From Spirodela intermedia (taxonomy: Eukaryota; Streptophyta; Magnoliopsida; Alismatales; Araceae), in the NCBI GenBank assembly GCA_902729315.2, contig LR746264.1, forward strand, positions 7,223,878-7,287,877: a stretch of DNA of 64,000 bases, given 5' to 3'. Under the pieces are notes generated by a model, which searched no databases, was not told the origin of the DNA, and saw only the letters and a list, made by a program, of their open reading frames with translations. Positions 52,583 to 62,544 of this stretch are shown piece after piece. Each line of letters starts with the position of its first letter. The first letter of the stretch is position 1. The position numbers and the translations under genes are program-made.

Positions 52583-52861
52583 TGTTGAACTATATAAATA
52601 CTATCTTAGCTGTGAGGCAGAGTGTATCGTGTAATTCACTTAAAGAAGCATGTGCACATCACATGTTTGTTAGGGGATGTAAGATTCTATGTCTAGAACC
52701 TTCTCCCATGGATCTAGTATAAATAACATACCCTCTATATAGATGTAATTAAGATTAAGGGATATTTTTCCCTTGAGTGTTGAATAAAAGTTTAATTTAG
52801 TTCCTTCCATGAGAAGGTTTGTCGTTATTTAATAAACTAATGAACTAGAAGAAAATCAACA
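52583..52861 (+). repeat. 5' LTR of the copia element
   Basis: 279 bp from TGTTGAACTATATAAATA to ATCAACA. It contains a TATA-like TATATAAATA at the start and is clearly related to the 3' LTR, with many substitutions and indels. Confidence 0.9.
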
Positions 52862-55800
52862 TGGTATCAGAGTAAATCTAGGTGTGATTGCTCATTTGTT
52901 TTTATCTCTCTATGTATAATAGATTTATCTTGCTTATGTAACACTCTTTTTGAGGACTTGGAAAATAAACATCATTTTTCTAATTTTTGAACCTCTTCTC
53001 AAGATAATTCTTAATCTTCTTTTAAAGATGGAAGAAAGTTATGATTCTACTCAATAAGTAGTTGTTCTTTTGTCAATTGATTATCTTCTCTATATGTTTG
53101 AAGGATGAGAGACCTTAGTAGGGGACATCTCTACCACCATAATAGATGTTAATTACATATCATCAAAACTGAGTTTGAATTCCCTACAATGACTATAGAA
53201 TTTAGGTTGAGTGGATATAATCTCATATAGTGGTCATAATAGACTAAGGACACACCATTAAATTAACATAATATATGATTCATCAATCATCATCTGTGAA
53301 AGAGAAGAATTAGAAAAATAATTATAGAGATAATTTATACTACACTTATTGCAAGAAAACTCATCTACTAGGAAGTGATGTTATAAATTCAAAGATAAGT
53401 TATAAAATTCTAAATATCAGGTGTATCAAGTTTGTATAATAATTTAGTCTTCATCCAAATAGAAGTTAGAACAAACAAACTCAACAAATGTTAATTCAAC
53501 TCCATCAAACAAAGTAGAGAAATTTTGTCTTAAATTTAAGCAATTGAAGACAATGATAATAAAATATTCACAACTCTCAATGAGACATTAAATTGTTGAG
53601 TTCTACAATTCTCTCTATGTTTGAGCTTCATCTCAATATATTAGTAGATGTTGAGTAATAGATTAGGGAGCAACATACTATATGACTAATTCATCATATC
53701 ATTTCCTCACAATCTACTATTGATGATACACTTCTCATGGTTGCTAGTATTAGAGACTTTACTCTTGAACCTTTAGGAATCTTCACTAAAATTCTATATG
53801 GTCTTAAGATTTTTATCAAGCTTATTTCTGTCAAAAAACTTGTTAAAAACACACCTTATTGTGTCAACTTTGATGAAGATATTTCTTTTGTCCTTGATAA
53901 GGTCTAAAAATAAAAATTATACTTGTTAGATAATAAAAATAACTCTACATCTTGGAGGGATTTAACCAAACATGTCTTGAGGAAATGGATCAATCTCTAA
54001 AACATCACAAGGATCTTAATCACATTCAGATCTTTTATCAAATATTAGGTCATGCTTCTTTTGTAGTTGAGTTTTATTTCATCTTTATTTAAAAAGGTAC
54101 TTATAAAAATACCTAAGTGTGATGTATGTGAATTATCTAGACATACCCATGTTTCATTTCTAATTAAAAATGAAAGGAGTGAAATCTCTTTCTCTAGTAT
54201 TCATAGCAATGTTTGGACCATGTCTCAATGTAGATCTATTAAGTATTAAATGATTACATTCATTGCATATGGGTCTTTCTCTTTAAGTTAAAAATATGAA
54301 GTTTCTCTTGCATTGAAATGCTTATGTGTAATGATCAAAACTCAATTTGATACCCTTATAAGGGAATTAAAGTCAATTAATACTAAAAACTATTTTAACA
54401 ATGATCTTAATTATTTTCTACATGTTTAGGGTATCATACATAAGTCTTTATGTGTTTACACTCCTAAATAAAATAAATTTGACATAAAAAAAATTCTCAC
54501 ATCTTGGAGGTTACACGATCACTCTTATTTCAAGCAAACCCAAAATTATTTGGGATGAAGTCATTTTAACATCAACACATCTAATAATTTGTCTTCTCAC
54601 AAGAACCTTGAATTTTCAAAATCATATGGAGAAAACTTCTTTTTGTTCTCTTAACATCTTCATATTTCATTAGAGTTTCACATATTAGATGTATCTCATT
54701 CATTTACAATAATGATCCAACTAAAGTTTAATTAGATCTAAGATCTTTCAAATGTATGTTTGTGGAATATTTGACTACTCAAAAGAAGTATTGATGTTAT
54801 CATCCACCAACTCAAAAATTATTTACAACTACAAATTTTTTACTTTCATAAATCTATTTTTATTTTCAAAAAACCTCTCTAGACATGTCTTTGCCATTTT
54901 CTCTTTTTTTAGATGGAGTTGCTTCTCCTCTAGGTTAAATTATTCTACTGATTCATGTGTATGACAAGAGTTCTTCTCTTTCTAATTTATTTTTTGAAAA
55001 ATTCATATTTGGTTAGGTTTATTTGAGGACATGAGTATCTCCAAATTTTGGATCAACTTGAGACTCCAACCACTCCTAACTAATGACCAAAAAACCACAT
55101 TTATTACTACAAGAAGTACTACTAGTCCACAATCCAATGACATTCTTATTGTCCTCAAGAAACCTCCACATGCTTGCACAAAGCACTGATTATACTCTTC
55201 AGCCAACTTGATTTCATATCATAAACATTTTACATCTTATAAAACCTTCCTTGCTACCTTGAATGATATTACTAACTAGTTTTTTTTTAAGCTCTCTTTA
55301 AGAAAAAGTGGAAACAAGCAATGGATGATGAAATGGATGCTCTCGAGAAAAATAATACATAAGAGCTCATACCCCTTCCTAAGAATAAAAGGGCAATTGG
55401 TTGTAAATAAGTCTATTTTATAAAATATAATGCTAATGAATGAATAGAAAAGTATAATGCTAGACTTATAACTCAAAGATATATACAAGTTTATGAAGTG
55501 ACTATCATGAAATATTTTCTATTTTAGAAAAATGAACACAATTATAATTATTCTATCTTTGACAAGTATTTTTAGTTGGAGTATCCAACAATATGATGAA
55601 AAGAATGACTTTCTTCATGAGAATCTTAATGATGAATTATATATGTATTATCCACTTAATTATAGAAGACATTTATCATATAACATTGTTTGTAGACTCA
55701 AAAGGTTATTATATAGACTAAAATTGTCTATTAATACTGATCATACATTATTTTTTGAACATATTTCATCATGAGAATTACTATATTTTGAGTTTATGTT

Positions 55801-56739
55801 GACAATATTATAATTACCAAAAGCGATGACATTGAATAAGGAAATTTGACCAAATACTTTGCCAAGGAATTTAATATCAAGACTTAAATACTTTATAGGC
55901 ATTGAGGTAGATCATTCTTCTAAGGACATATTTATCTCTTAATGAAAGTATATGACAAATCTTTTAAAGGATATTGAAAAGTCTACATGTAAACAAGTCA
56001 TCACCCCTCTTGATCCTAACTAGAAACTTTGTGTTCGTGAAGGAGAGCAGTCCATTGATTGACAAATATATTAACATCTCATTAGATGGTTAATATATAT
56101 CACACATATTAGACATGACATATTTTATGCAATTAGTTTCTTAAGTTAGTTCATGCATCAACCAACTAAATCTTATCTTCATGTTATTTATTTGGTGTTA
56201 CACTACTTAAAGGGAACTATGGAAAAGGCATTTTCTTCAAACATAGTAATAATCTAACAATTGAGATGTATATTAATGCAAACTATGTTGGTTCTCTCTT
56301 AAATTACTAGTCAACTTTGGGTCTTATGATATTTATGAGATGAAATTTAGTTAATTTGCATAACAAGAAATAAAATGTTGTTGATCACTCAAGTGTAGAA
56401 GTAAAATTCAAAGCACTTACACATGGAATATGTGAACTTCTTTTAAGTAATCAATCACTAACCTAAATATTCTTCTTTTAAGGCATATGAAGTTTTACTG
56501 TGACAATAAATTTGTAATCAATCATGTACACAACTTGATCCAACATAATCATGCAAAGGATGTTGAGATTGATCAACATTTAATCAAAAAAATTAGAGTC
56601 TAAGGAAATTTATATTCCTTTCGTTTCCACTCAACATTATTAGTTGATTTAGTGACGAAGGGTATCTCTGATACTCAACTATAATAAGTGATCTCCAAGT
56701 TAAAAATAGATGATATCCACCCACTAACTTGAGAGAGAG

Positions 56740-57023
56740 TGTTGAAATACTATATAAATACTATGTTAGTCGTTGAGGCATTAGATGATATCACATGCTT
56801 CACTTTAAAAAATATGCAAACATCACATATTTCTCACATGATTTAAAGCTGTGTCTATATTTTTTTCCTTTGAATCTACTATAAATGACATACTCTACGT
56901 CTCGATGTAAATAAGATTTAAGGACATTTTTCACTTGAGTGTTGGATAAAAGTTTCATTTTTTCCCTTCCACAAGAAGATCTGTTGTCCCTCAAGAAGTG
57001 AGGGAACTAGAAGAATATCAACA
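56740..57023 (+). repeat. 3' LTR of the copia element
   Basis: 284 bp from TGTTGAAATACTATATAAAT to ATCAACA. It aligns with the 5' LTR along its whole length, including the segment CTTGAGTGTTGGATAAAAGT. Confidence 0.9.
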
Positions 57024-57260
57024 ACACTCTCTCTCTCTCCCTCAGCTTCCTCACATCCCCCGTTTCTCTCATTCTCCCCCCTTAACACACATACTCTCTC
57101 TCTCTCTCTCTCTCCCAAGCTTCTGCACATCCCTCGTCATCTTCTTCTCTCCCCTCAACATTCACTCCTCTCTCGCTATCTCTCTCTCTCTATCTCTCCC
57201 AGCTTCCGCACATACCCCGTTTCTTTCCTTCTCTCCCCGTAACTCTCTCTCTCGCACACA
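57024..57260. repeat. CT-rich minisatellite, right block (about three units)
   Basis: Carries the same unit as the left block (AGCTTCCGCACATACCCCG, CCCTTAACACAC), directly after the 3' LTR. The retrotransposon therefore split one array. Confidence 0.87.
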
Positions 57261-58071
57261 CACAACATGCTCTAACCAGTCGTGAGAAGAGAGAGAGAGA
57301 GAGAGATAGATGGTCCTGGCGACGCTGAGAACTCGGGAAACAGCACTCGTGGAGAAAGGCTCCCATCACTCTCCACGACTTCAACCGTATGTTTGACTTC
57401 CTGACAAGATATCCAGCCGGGCAACGTCGAGTCGTGCAGGGGGACAGCTATGCTCAACCCCTCACTACTCAAGATCATCATGAAAGTTGACCCTGGGCTA
57501 CCGATTTTCTGAGAGAGAGAGAGAGAGAGAGAGGTCCCATGCCATCGAGCAGCTCCTCTACCTAATTTATCCGCTTCGTCACCTGCTCTGTGAGTTATGG
57601 GGTAGTTGGTGGTTGCTAAGCATCACACCAAGTTTCAAGCTTCAACCCGTCACTCCTTCGTCAAGTAGGAAGTTGACATTGGACTCCGGGTTAGAGTTAA
57701 AGAGAGGGATGGCCCTCCATCGCCTCGCCTCTCTCTCTCTCTCTCTCTATACTCTTACTGATTTGTACAACGAGTAATGGGACAGTTGGAAGGGGGGGAG
57801 AGAGAGAGAGAGAGAGCTGCACCAACTTCCACGGTCGAAACTCGATCTGGTACCCCTTATCCGGGGGCCCTACAAAGGGCCCACGACCAGGCTCATAAAC
57901 ACAGGAGTTCCCATCGGACCTTCCCAGTTGGAGCGTTGGTGGGCTCCACAATCAGATAATGAACTTTTTATGGGCCCTCAGGTCTCCGCTCCCAACAAGA
58001 AGGGGCTCGGCCCGTAATTAAATCGCAGTAGCCACGATCCAACCTTGAAAGCGGCTGCCTCTTCCCCGCGG
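57261..58071. other. Intergenic region with several GA/CT tracts
   Basis: No gene is seen. (GA)n or (CT)n tracts lie at about 57287-57306, 57510-57532, 57729-57749 and 57799-57818. The right end is the promoter of the first RING-H2 gene. Confidence 0.45.
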
Positions 58072-58079
58072 TATAAATA
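58072..58079 (+). promoter_or_regulatory. TATA box of the first RING-H2 gene
   Basis: TATAAATA in a GC-rich context. Transcription would start about 25-35 bases downstream, after the ATG at 58095, which argues that translation starts at 58161. Confidence 0.6.
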
Positions 58080-58160
58080 AGGAGCGCTGTTCAAATGGCG
58101 CAGCAGCCCCCGCCCCCGCCCCCGCCTCCGCCGCCATCGTCCTCCACGGGAACGGCGGCC

Positions 58161-58682
58161 ATGGAGGTTCTGTCTGTCCTGCTCAGTTTCCCCGTTCTCC
58201 CCTTCATCCTCCTCCCCTTCTGCCCAGCGGCCTTCCTGTTCGCGGATTTCTTCATCCGCCCGGTGCTGTGCGTGGTGTGGCACCGCTGCGAGGACCAGTT
58301 GGCGTGGGGCTCCGATTCCGACGAGCCGCCGGCGGGGAGAGAAGCGGCGGCAATCGACTGCGTAAAATGGCTCTTCGGGAGGAAGCAGAACACCTTACGG
58401 TACCGGTGCAGCGCCGCCAGTGAGCAGGCGGCGCAGTGCGTGATCTGCCTCTGCGACGTTGAAGACGGCGACGAGATCAGGGAGCTGAAGTGCGATCACG
58501 TCTTCCACCGGTGCTGCTTGGACCGGTGGGTGGCCTTCGGCCGGGTCACCTGCCCCCTCTGCAGGGAGGCGCTGTCCTCGAAGGCGGAGACGGTGGAGCT
58601 TCCCTGCCAGGCGGCGGAGCAGACGACGGAGCTCTTCGGCACGCCGGCCCTCGAGTTCCCGCGCGGGTGGTTGATGGGTTGA
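58161..58682 (+). CDS. RING-H2 E3 ubiquitin ligase (XERICO/BRH1-like)
   Basis: Intronless 173-aa protein. A hydrophobic N-terminal segment (residues 4-30) probably anchors it in a membrane. The RING-H2 finger spans 93-134: C93-x2-C96, C111-x1-H113, H116-x2-C119, C131-x2-C134. The core reads CVICLCDVEDGDEIRELKC, then HVFHRCCLDRW. Such proteins recruit E2 enzymes through the RING; substrates are unknown. Start 58161 was chosen rather than the in-frame 58095 because the latter lies only 16 bases past a TATA box and would add a poly-proline leader (PPPPPPPPPP). The gene is paralogous to the gene at 61275. Confidence 0.88.
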   Translation: MEVLSVLLSFPVLPFILLPFCPAAFLFADFFIRPVLCVVWHRCEDQLAWGSDSDEPPAGREAAAIDCVKWLFGRKQNTLRYRCSAASEQAAQCVICLCDVEDGDEIRELKCDHVFHRCCLDRWVAFGRVTCPLCREALSSKAETVELPCQAAEQTTELFGTPALEFPRGWLMG

Positions 58683-58997
58683 GAATTCTCTCTTGGAAGA
58701 GGAGGCTCCGATCTTCCTCCTGCCCATTACACCTCTTCCGCGCTCGCCGATGGCAACCAGCCTCGGGGACGTCAGCGACGACGGCGGCGATCCACCGCCG
58801 AGTCAGGCGGGTGTGATCGGAGCGATTCGCGCGAACTCGGGTTTAGATTCAGGGGTCGTCATCCTTGTCCGTAACTCTTTGACGACTCTCGCTATCGCAT
58901 AATAAATCCGCCATGGATTTTATGCGTTTACACAAATCAGCACATCTTGGGAAACCGGAATTTCCAGATGTTGACACTCGACAAATCAATCGCTGCC

Positions 58998-59036
<39 letters not shown>

Positions 59037-59545
59037 AGCAGTAATGGGCGGTCGGATTCACCAGATTACTCAAAGATTTTGGAAAACCCTCCTCGGGAAC
59101 CCATCCACTTGCTCAAGAAATAACCACGAAAACGACGACGTGTCACGAGTCGTATAATTCCCAAAACACTGTCATTTATGATTTGAGAACGCGGCCACTA
59201 AGAAGGATCACTCGATTGCACTCGTTCCAAGCGTTGGATTTGTCGTCAAGAGCATTTGAGACTAAACCGCGTGAAGGAGTTCAGATCCGACAGCTCCTCG
59301 TGGAGCAGTCCAGGCCATCGGGCGCTTCTAAACCGCATTCAAAAGCAATGATTATCGTCACGGGAGGGTTTTTAGCGCTCATCTGATGATGGTGGAGTTG
59401 ATTGTAGCATGAAAATCAAAGATATCCAGGGACCGGCGACTTGCGGCGCGACGAAGAATTCGACCCGTTTAATTCCCATCCACTGGGGCATTAATCGAAT
59501 TGATGGAAACTCAAGAGCGAGAGGTAAAGATGCTTGCCCGATTGG

Positions 59546-59583
<38 letters not shown>

Positions 59584-61206
59584 GGGATTCTGAGTTCGCG
59601 CGATCCCCGGATGTCTTTGTCGCCGTCGTCACTGACCTACTCCCCTTGGACCACCGAAGTGGGCTGTCGACGAGGAACGCAGTCCGTTCGCCGGTACAAT
59701 CGTGGTGCAGAATGGCGGCGGCCCGGGGGAGCCGTCGTTTCTTGCTTCCCATGCTCGACGAGAGACGACGGAGGTCATCCGCCGTCGTCACTCTCCGACC
59801 GGTGCCGCTCTCCGACGACCGCGAGCTCTCCTCACGGCGGTGCCCGGGCGGAGTAGGCCGGCCGAAAGAATCGATAGCCGCGCCAACTTAAAGCACAGTT
59901 GAAAATCGGCCAAAAAAATCCTCTACGTGGCGAACACTCGGTCAACCGTTTTAAACACAAGCTGGCAACGCAATTATCTCGCTGACGTCTCGCCGTTGAC
60001 TCCGAACTGTCGTGGAGAGCTGGGCACATTCGGCACACGATCCCTTCGCCGGGACATGACCGCGATTAAGGACCGTCGAAGCGTCACCTTCTCCACATTA
60101 ACTCCGGTCAAAAGACAGGGCTTGACTCCGTCCTCCACATTAGACGACAGAACTAGCCTACAATCACCCCGCACGCTCCACCCCGAAGAAACCACGTTAA
60201 TGGCGGAAGAAAGATGCGCCAGCGGCGACGGGGTACCCTCTCCCTTGACCCACTGCCGGAGGAAAACCCGCCGGAGTCCCGTCACGGCGTCCAAAAGACT
60301 GTACTTTCTTCCCGTCGCCGTCGGAGCCGCCTCCGCGGACGTATCTTCCTCAATCCTGCAAATGGGAATGGCGACCAATGGCGGCGTCCTCTTCCCTGAT
60401 AGCTTGTTTCTCTCTCTCTCTATCTCTCTCTCTCTGGTTTTCCCTTCCTCGCGTACCTATTCGAGCCATTAGAGGAAGGCGAGAAGGGCCGGGTGGCGGT
60501 GGCGGAGGCGGCGGCGCCGCTTCCGCCACCAGGAAGTTGCCGAGATAACGCCCTCTTGAAGGCGAGATCTGACCGTAATACGCTATTAATGGAGCATTTG
60601 CGTGCCCGGGAAGCTCAGTCAGTACGTAGACTGCATTTATGGCCGATTAGAACAGTGGCACTGCGTGTAATTAAGGTAAACAACATGCCTTGTCTGGAGG
60701 CGGAATTAGGTGGGTCCCAAGGTCATTTTCGCCTATTTATATACATAAATACTTATTAAATAAGCTAATTCTTAAACGTCTAATTTCTGCAGCCACAGGA
60801 AACCTCCCGGGGTCCATTTTTCGTATATTCAATTTTTTAGCTTAAATTTTAATGGCATTTATTCGTGCTTTGGTCACAAGTCCAAGTCCACGTCCACGTC
60901 GTCCTCAAAGGCAAGATCTGGAGATTTGTACGTGGGCCACTTGTCAACTGGCTCCCCGATCTCCCGTGGGGCGTTAGAGTGAGAGGTGAAAATTGACTGA
61001 TTGGTGTAGAGAGAGAGAGAGAGAGGTAGAGAGAGAAGTCTATGGGGCCATTATTACTGGATTGGACACGGGCTTTGACCGGGGCCCAGAAGGATGGGGG
61101 CAAAAAGGTCCGAGCGAATCGACGGCACAGAACACAAGAGCGTGGACCGTCCAAAAGGATTTTTTATTTTTATATCAATTAAAAAGTTGACCTCTCTCTC
61201 TAGGTC
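58683..61206. other. Intergenic region between the two RING-H2 genes
   Basis: About 2.5 kb with no confident gene. (CT)n lies at about 59001-59031, (GA)n at 59551-59580, and GA tracts lie near 61010-61034. Open frames at 59409-59891 and 59927-60472 show neither domains nor a splice structure, and overlapping frames on both strands are also open. Confidence 0.45.
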
Positions 61207-61220
61207 TATTTATATATATG
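61207..61220 (+). promoter_or_regulatory. TATA box of the second RING-H2 gene
   Basis: TATTTATATATATG lies 55-68 bases upstream of the start codon, a normal spacing that allows a short leader. Confidence 0.6.
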
Positions 61221-61274
61221 TGCGTGTAGTAGCCACGTTGGACGTCCTCATCTGAAAGGTTTGGGACGGCCGCC

Positions 61275-61736
61275 ATGGCATCGTCTCTCGTCTTCTTCAC
61301 CTTCTCTCTCATTCTCCTCCTCCTCGCCAGGCCCCTCTGCCGGGGGATCCGATCCTTCTTCTCCAAGGAGACGGCGGCGGGCTCGCCGCGGTGCCCCGGA
61401 AGGGGCCACCACTGGCGGCGGGAGCCCGGCGCGTGCTTGCTGCAGGAGAAGCTCGCCGTCCTGCGCTGCGCCCGCGCGGCGGGCGGCGCGCAACCGGAGT
61501 GCGCCATCTGCCTCTCCACCGTCGAGGAAGGCGACGAGATGCGGGAATTGAAGTGCCGGCACGCCTTCCACCGCTCCTGCATGGATGAATGGCTCGACTA
61601 CGGCCGGAGCACCTGCCCGCTGTGCCGGGTACCGCTCCTTGCGCCCCCCGCCGCCGACGCCGACGACGAGGCGCTGCCGGAGGACGTCGCCCTCTCCTTC
61701 TCCGTCCTCATCCACAGCTCCTTGTTCGGGTGGTAG
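61275..61736 (+). CDS. RING-H2 E3 ubiquitin ligase, tandem paralogue
   Basis: Intronless 153-aa protein. An N-terminal hydrophobic helix (residues 4-18, SLVFFTFSLILLLLA) is followed by a basic linker and a RING-H2 finger at 76-117: C76-x2-C79, C94-x1-H96, H99-x2-C102, C114-x2-C117. The core CAICLSTVEEGDEMRELKC closely matches the gene at 58161, but the N termini differ. The C terminus carries an acidic Ala/Asp stretch and ends LIHSSLFGW. It is likely a membrane-anchored ubiquitin ligase; substrates are unknown. Confidence 0.9.
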   Translation: MASSLVFFTFSLILLLLARPLCRGIRSFFSKETAAGSPRCPGRGHHWRREPGACLLQEKLAVLRCARAAGGAQPECAICLSTVEEGDEMRELKCRHAFHRSCMDEWLDYGRSTCPLCRVPLLAPPAADADDEALPEDVALSFSVLIHSSLFGW

Positions 61737-62485
61737 AGAGGGAGAGAGATGATCACTGGAGGAAGTTGACTTTTGGGGCTCCTACAGCCTCCGCACGCGG
61801 CCTGCGTCCCCTTCCGGACGGCCCTGCGAGATGGGCTGCGCTTCGTCGGTCGAAAAGATGCGGCGGTGCGCGTCGAATCCTGGAGTTTTTTAGGGATGAA
61901 GACGAGTCGACATGAAAGGCTCGATCTTGAGGAGCTTGATTAAATACCTGTACCGACAGCCTTTTCATTCGTTGACATGTACATTTAGATCACAGTACAA
62001 ATCGCGAGGAAACTTCACGACAGAGAGAGAGATAGAGAGCGAGAGAGAGAGAGAGAGAGAGGTTCACGAGTAAGCCTGGTCTAGTCTTTCAGGCCTTAAA
62101 CGTGAAGACCAACTGGCAATGATCTCCACCCGGAAGCGGACATCGCTTAGATGGGTTTGACCACGATAGGAATCCGGGTCTACTTTAAAATCAACATTCG
62201 GATAGAACCCTCTTTTGGTCAACTCATAACATTCATAATCCTTGAATAACAAGTGACATAGATGGGCATATTGCCTCGCAAGGTGTATATAATCACAGCA
62301 AACACGAACCAGCAGCACAGCAGCAACCTGCTAAAGCAGCAAAGATCCTGTTTACACCGGGCAGATCATGTACAGATGCCCGCTTAGTTCCTGAAGATAG
62401 CTAGCAAGGGAAGACCTCGGAGCGAATTGCTGATCCAAGGAGATGTAAAGAGGGAAGAACACTTCGTGTAGGGACGAAATTTCTA

Positions 62486-62523
<38 letters not shown>

Positions 62524-62544
62524 TATATATATAGATATACATGG
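61737..62544. other. Convergent 3' flanks of the RING-H2 and bZIP genes
   Basis: Contains a GA-rich block at 62020-62061 and the AT tract 62490-62538. No coding signal is recognised. Confidence 0.45.
62490..62538. repeat. (AT)n tract directly after the bZIP stop codon
   Basis: A run of alternating AT, broken by a few G, begins 6 bases past the bZIP stop on the minus strand. It would lie in the 3' UTR and can fold on itself. Confidence 0.9.

Larger units (their letters stand above)
52583..57023 (+). mobile_element. Degenerate Ty1/copia LTR retrotransposon
   Basis: The element is 4.4 kb, AT-rich and bounded by LTRs beginning TGTTGA and ending TCAACA. A primer-binding site TGGTATCAGAG (52862), complementary to initiator tRNA-Met, follows the 5' LTR, and a purine tract (56731-56739) precedes the 3' LTR. 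The domain order is copia-type on plus: a GAG-pre-integrase CxxC remnant (54110-54170, KCDVCELSRHTHVSF), reverse transcriptase (55532-55730, IQQYDEKNDFLHE and VCRLKRLLYRLK) and an RNase H end (about 56372-56450). Stops and frameshifts are everywhere, so the copy cannot encode active proteins. No clear 5-bp target duplication was found. Terminal divergence and AT bias suggest an old, methylation-decayed insertion. Confidence 0.92.

Noticed and set aside
59927-60472. ORF of 181 codons, with an overlapping antisense ORF at 59974-60378
   Set aside because: No family resemblance, CT-repeat end, open on both strands; treated as intergenic.
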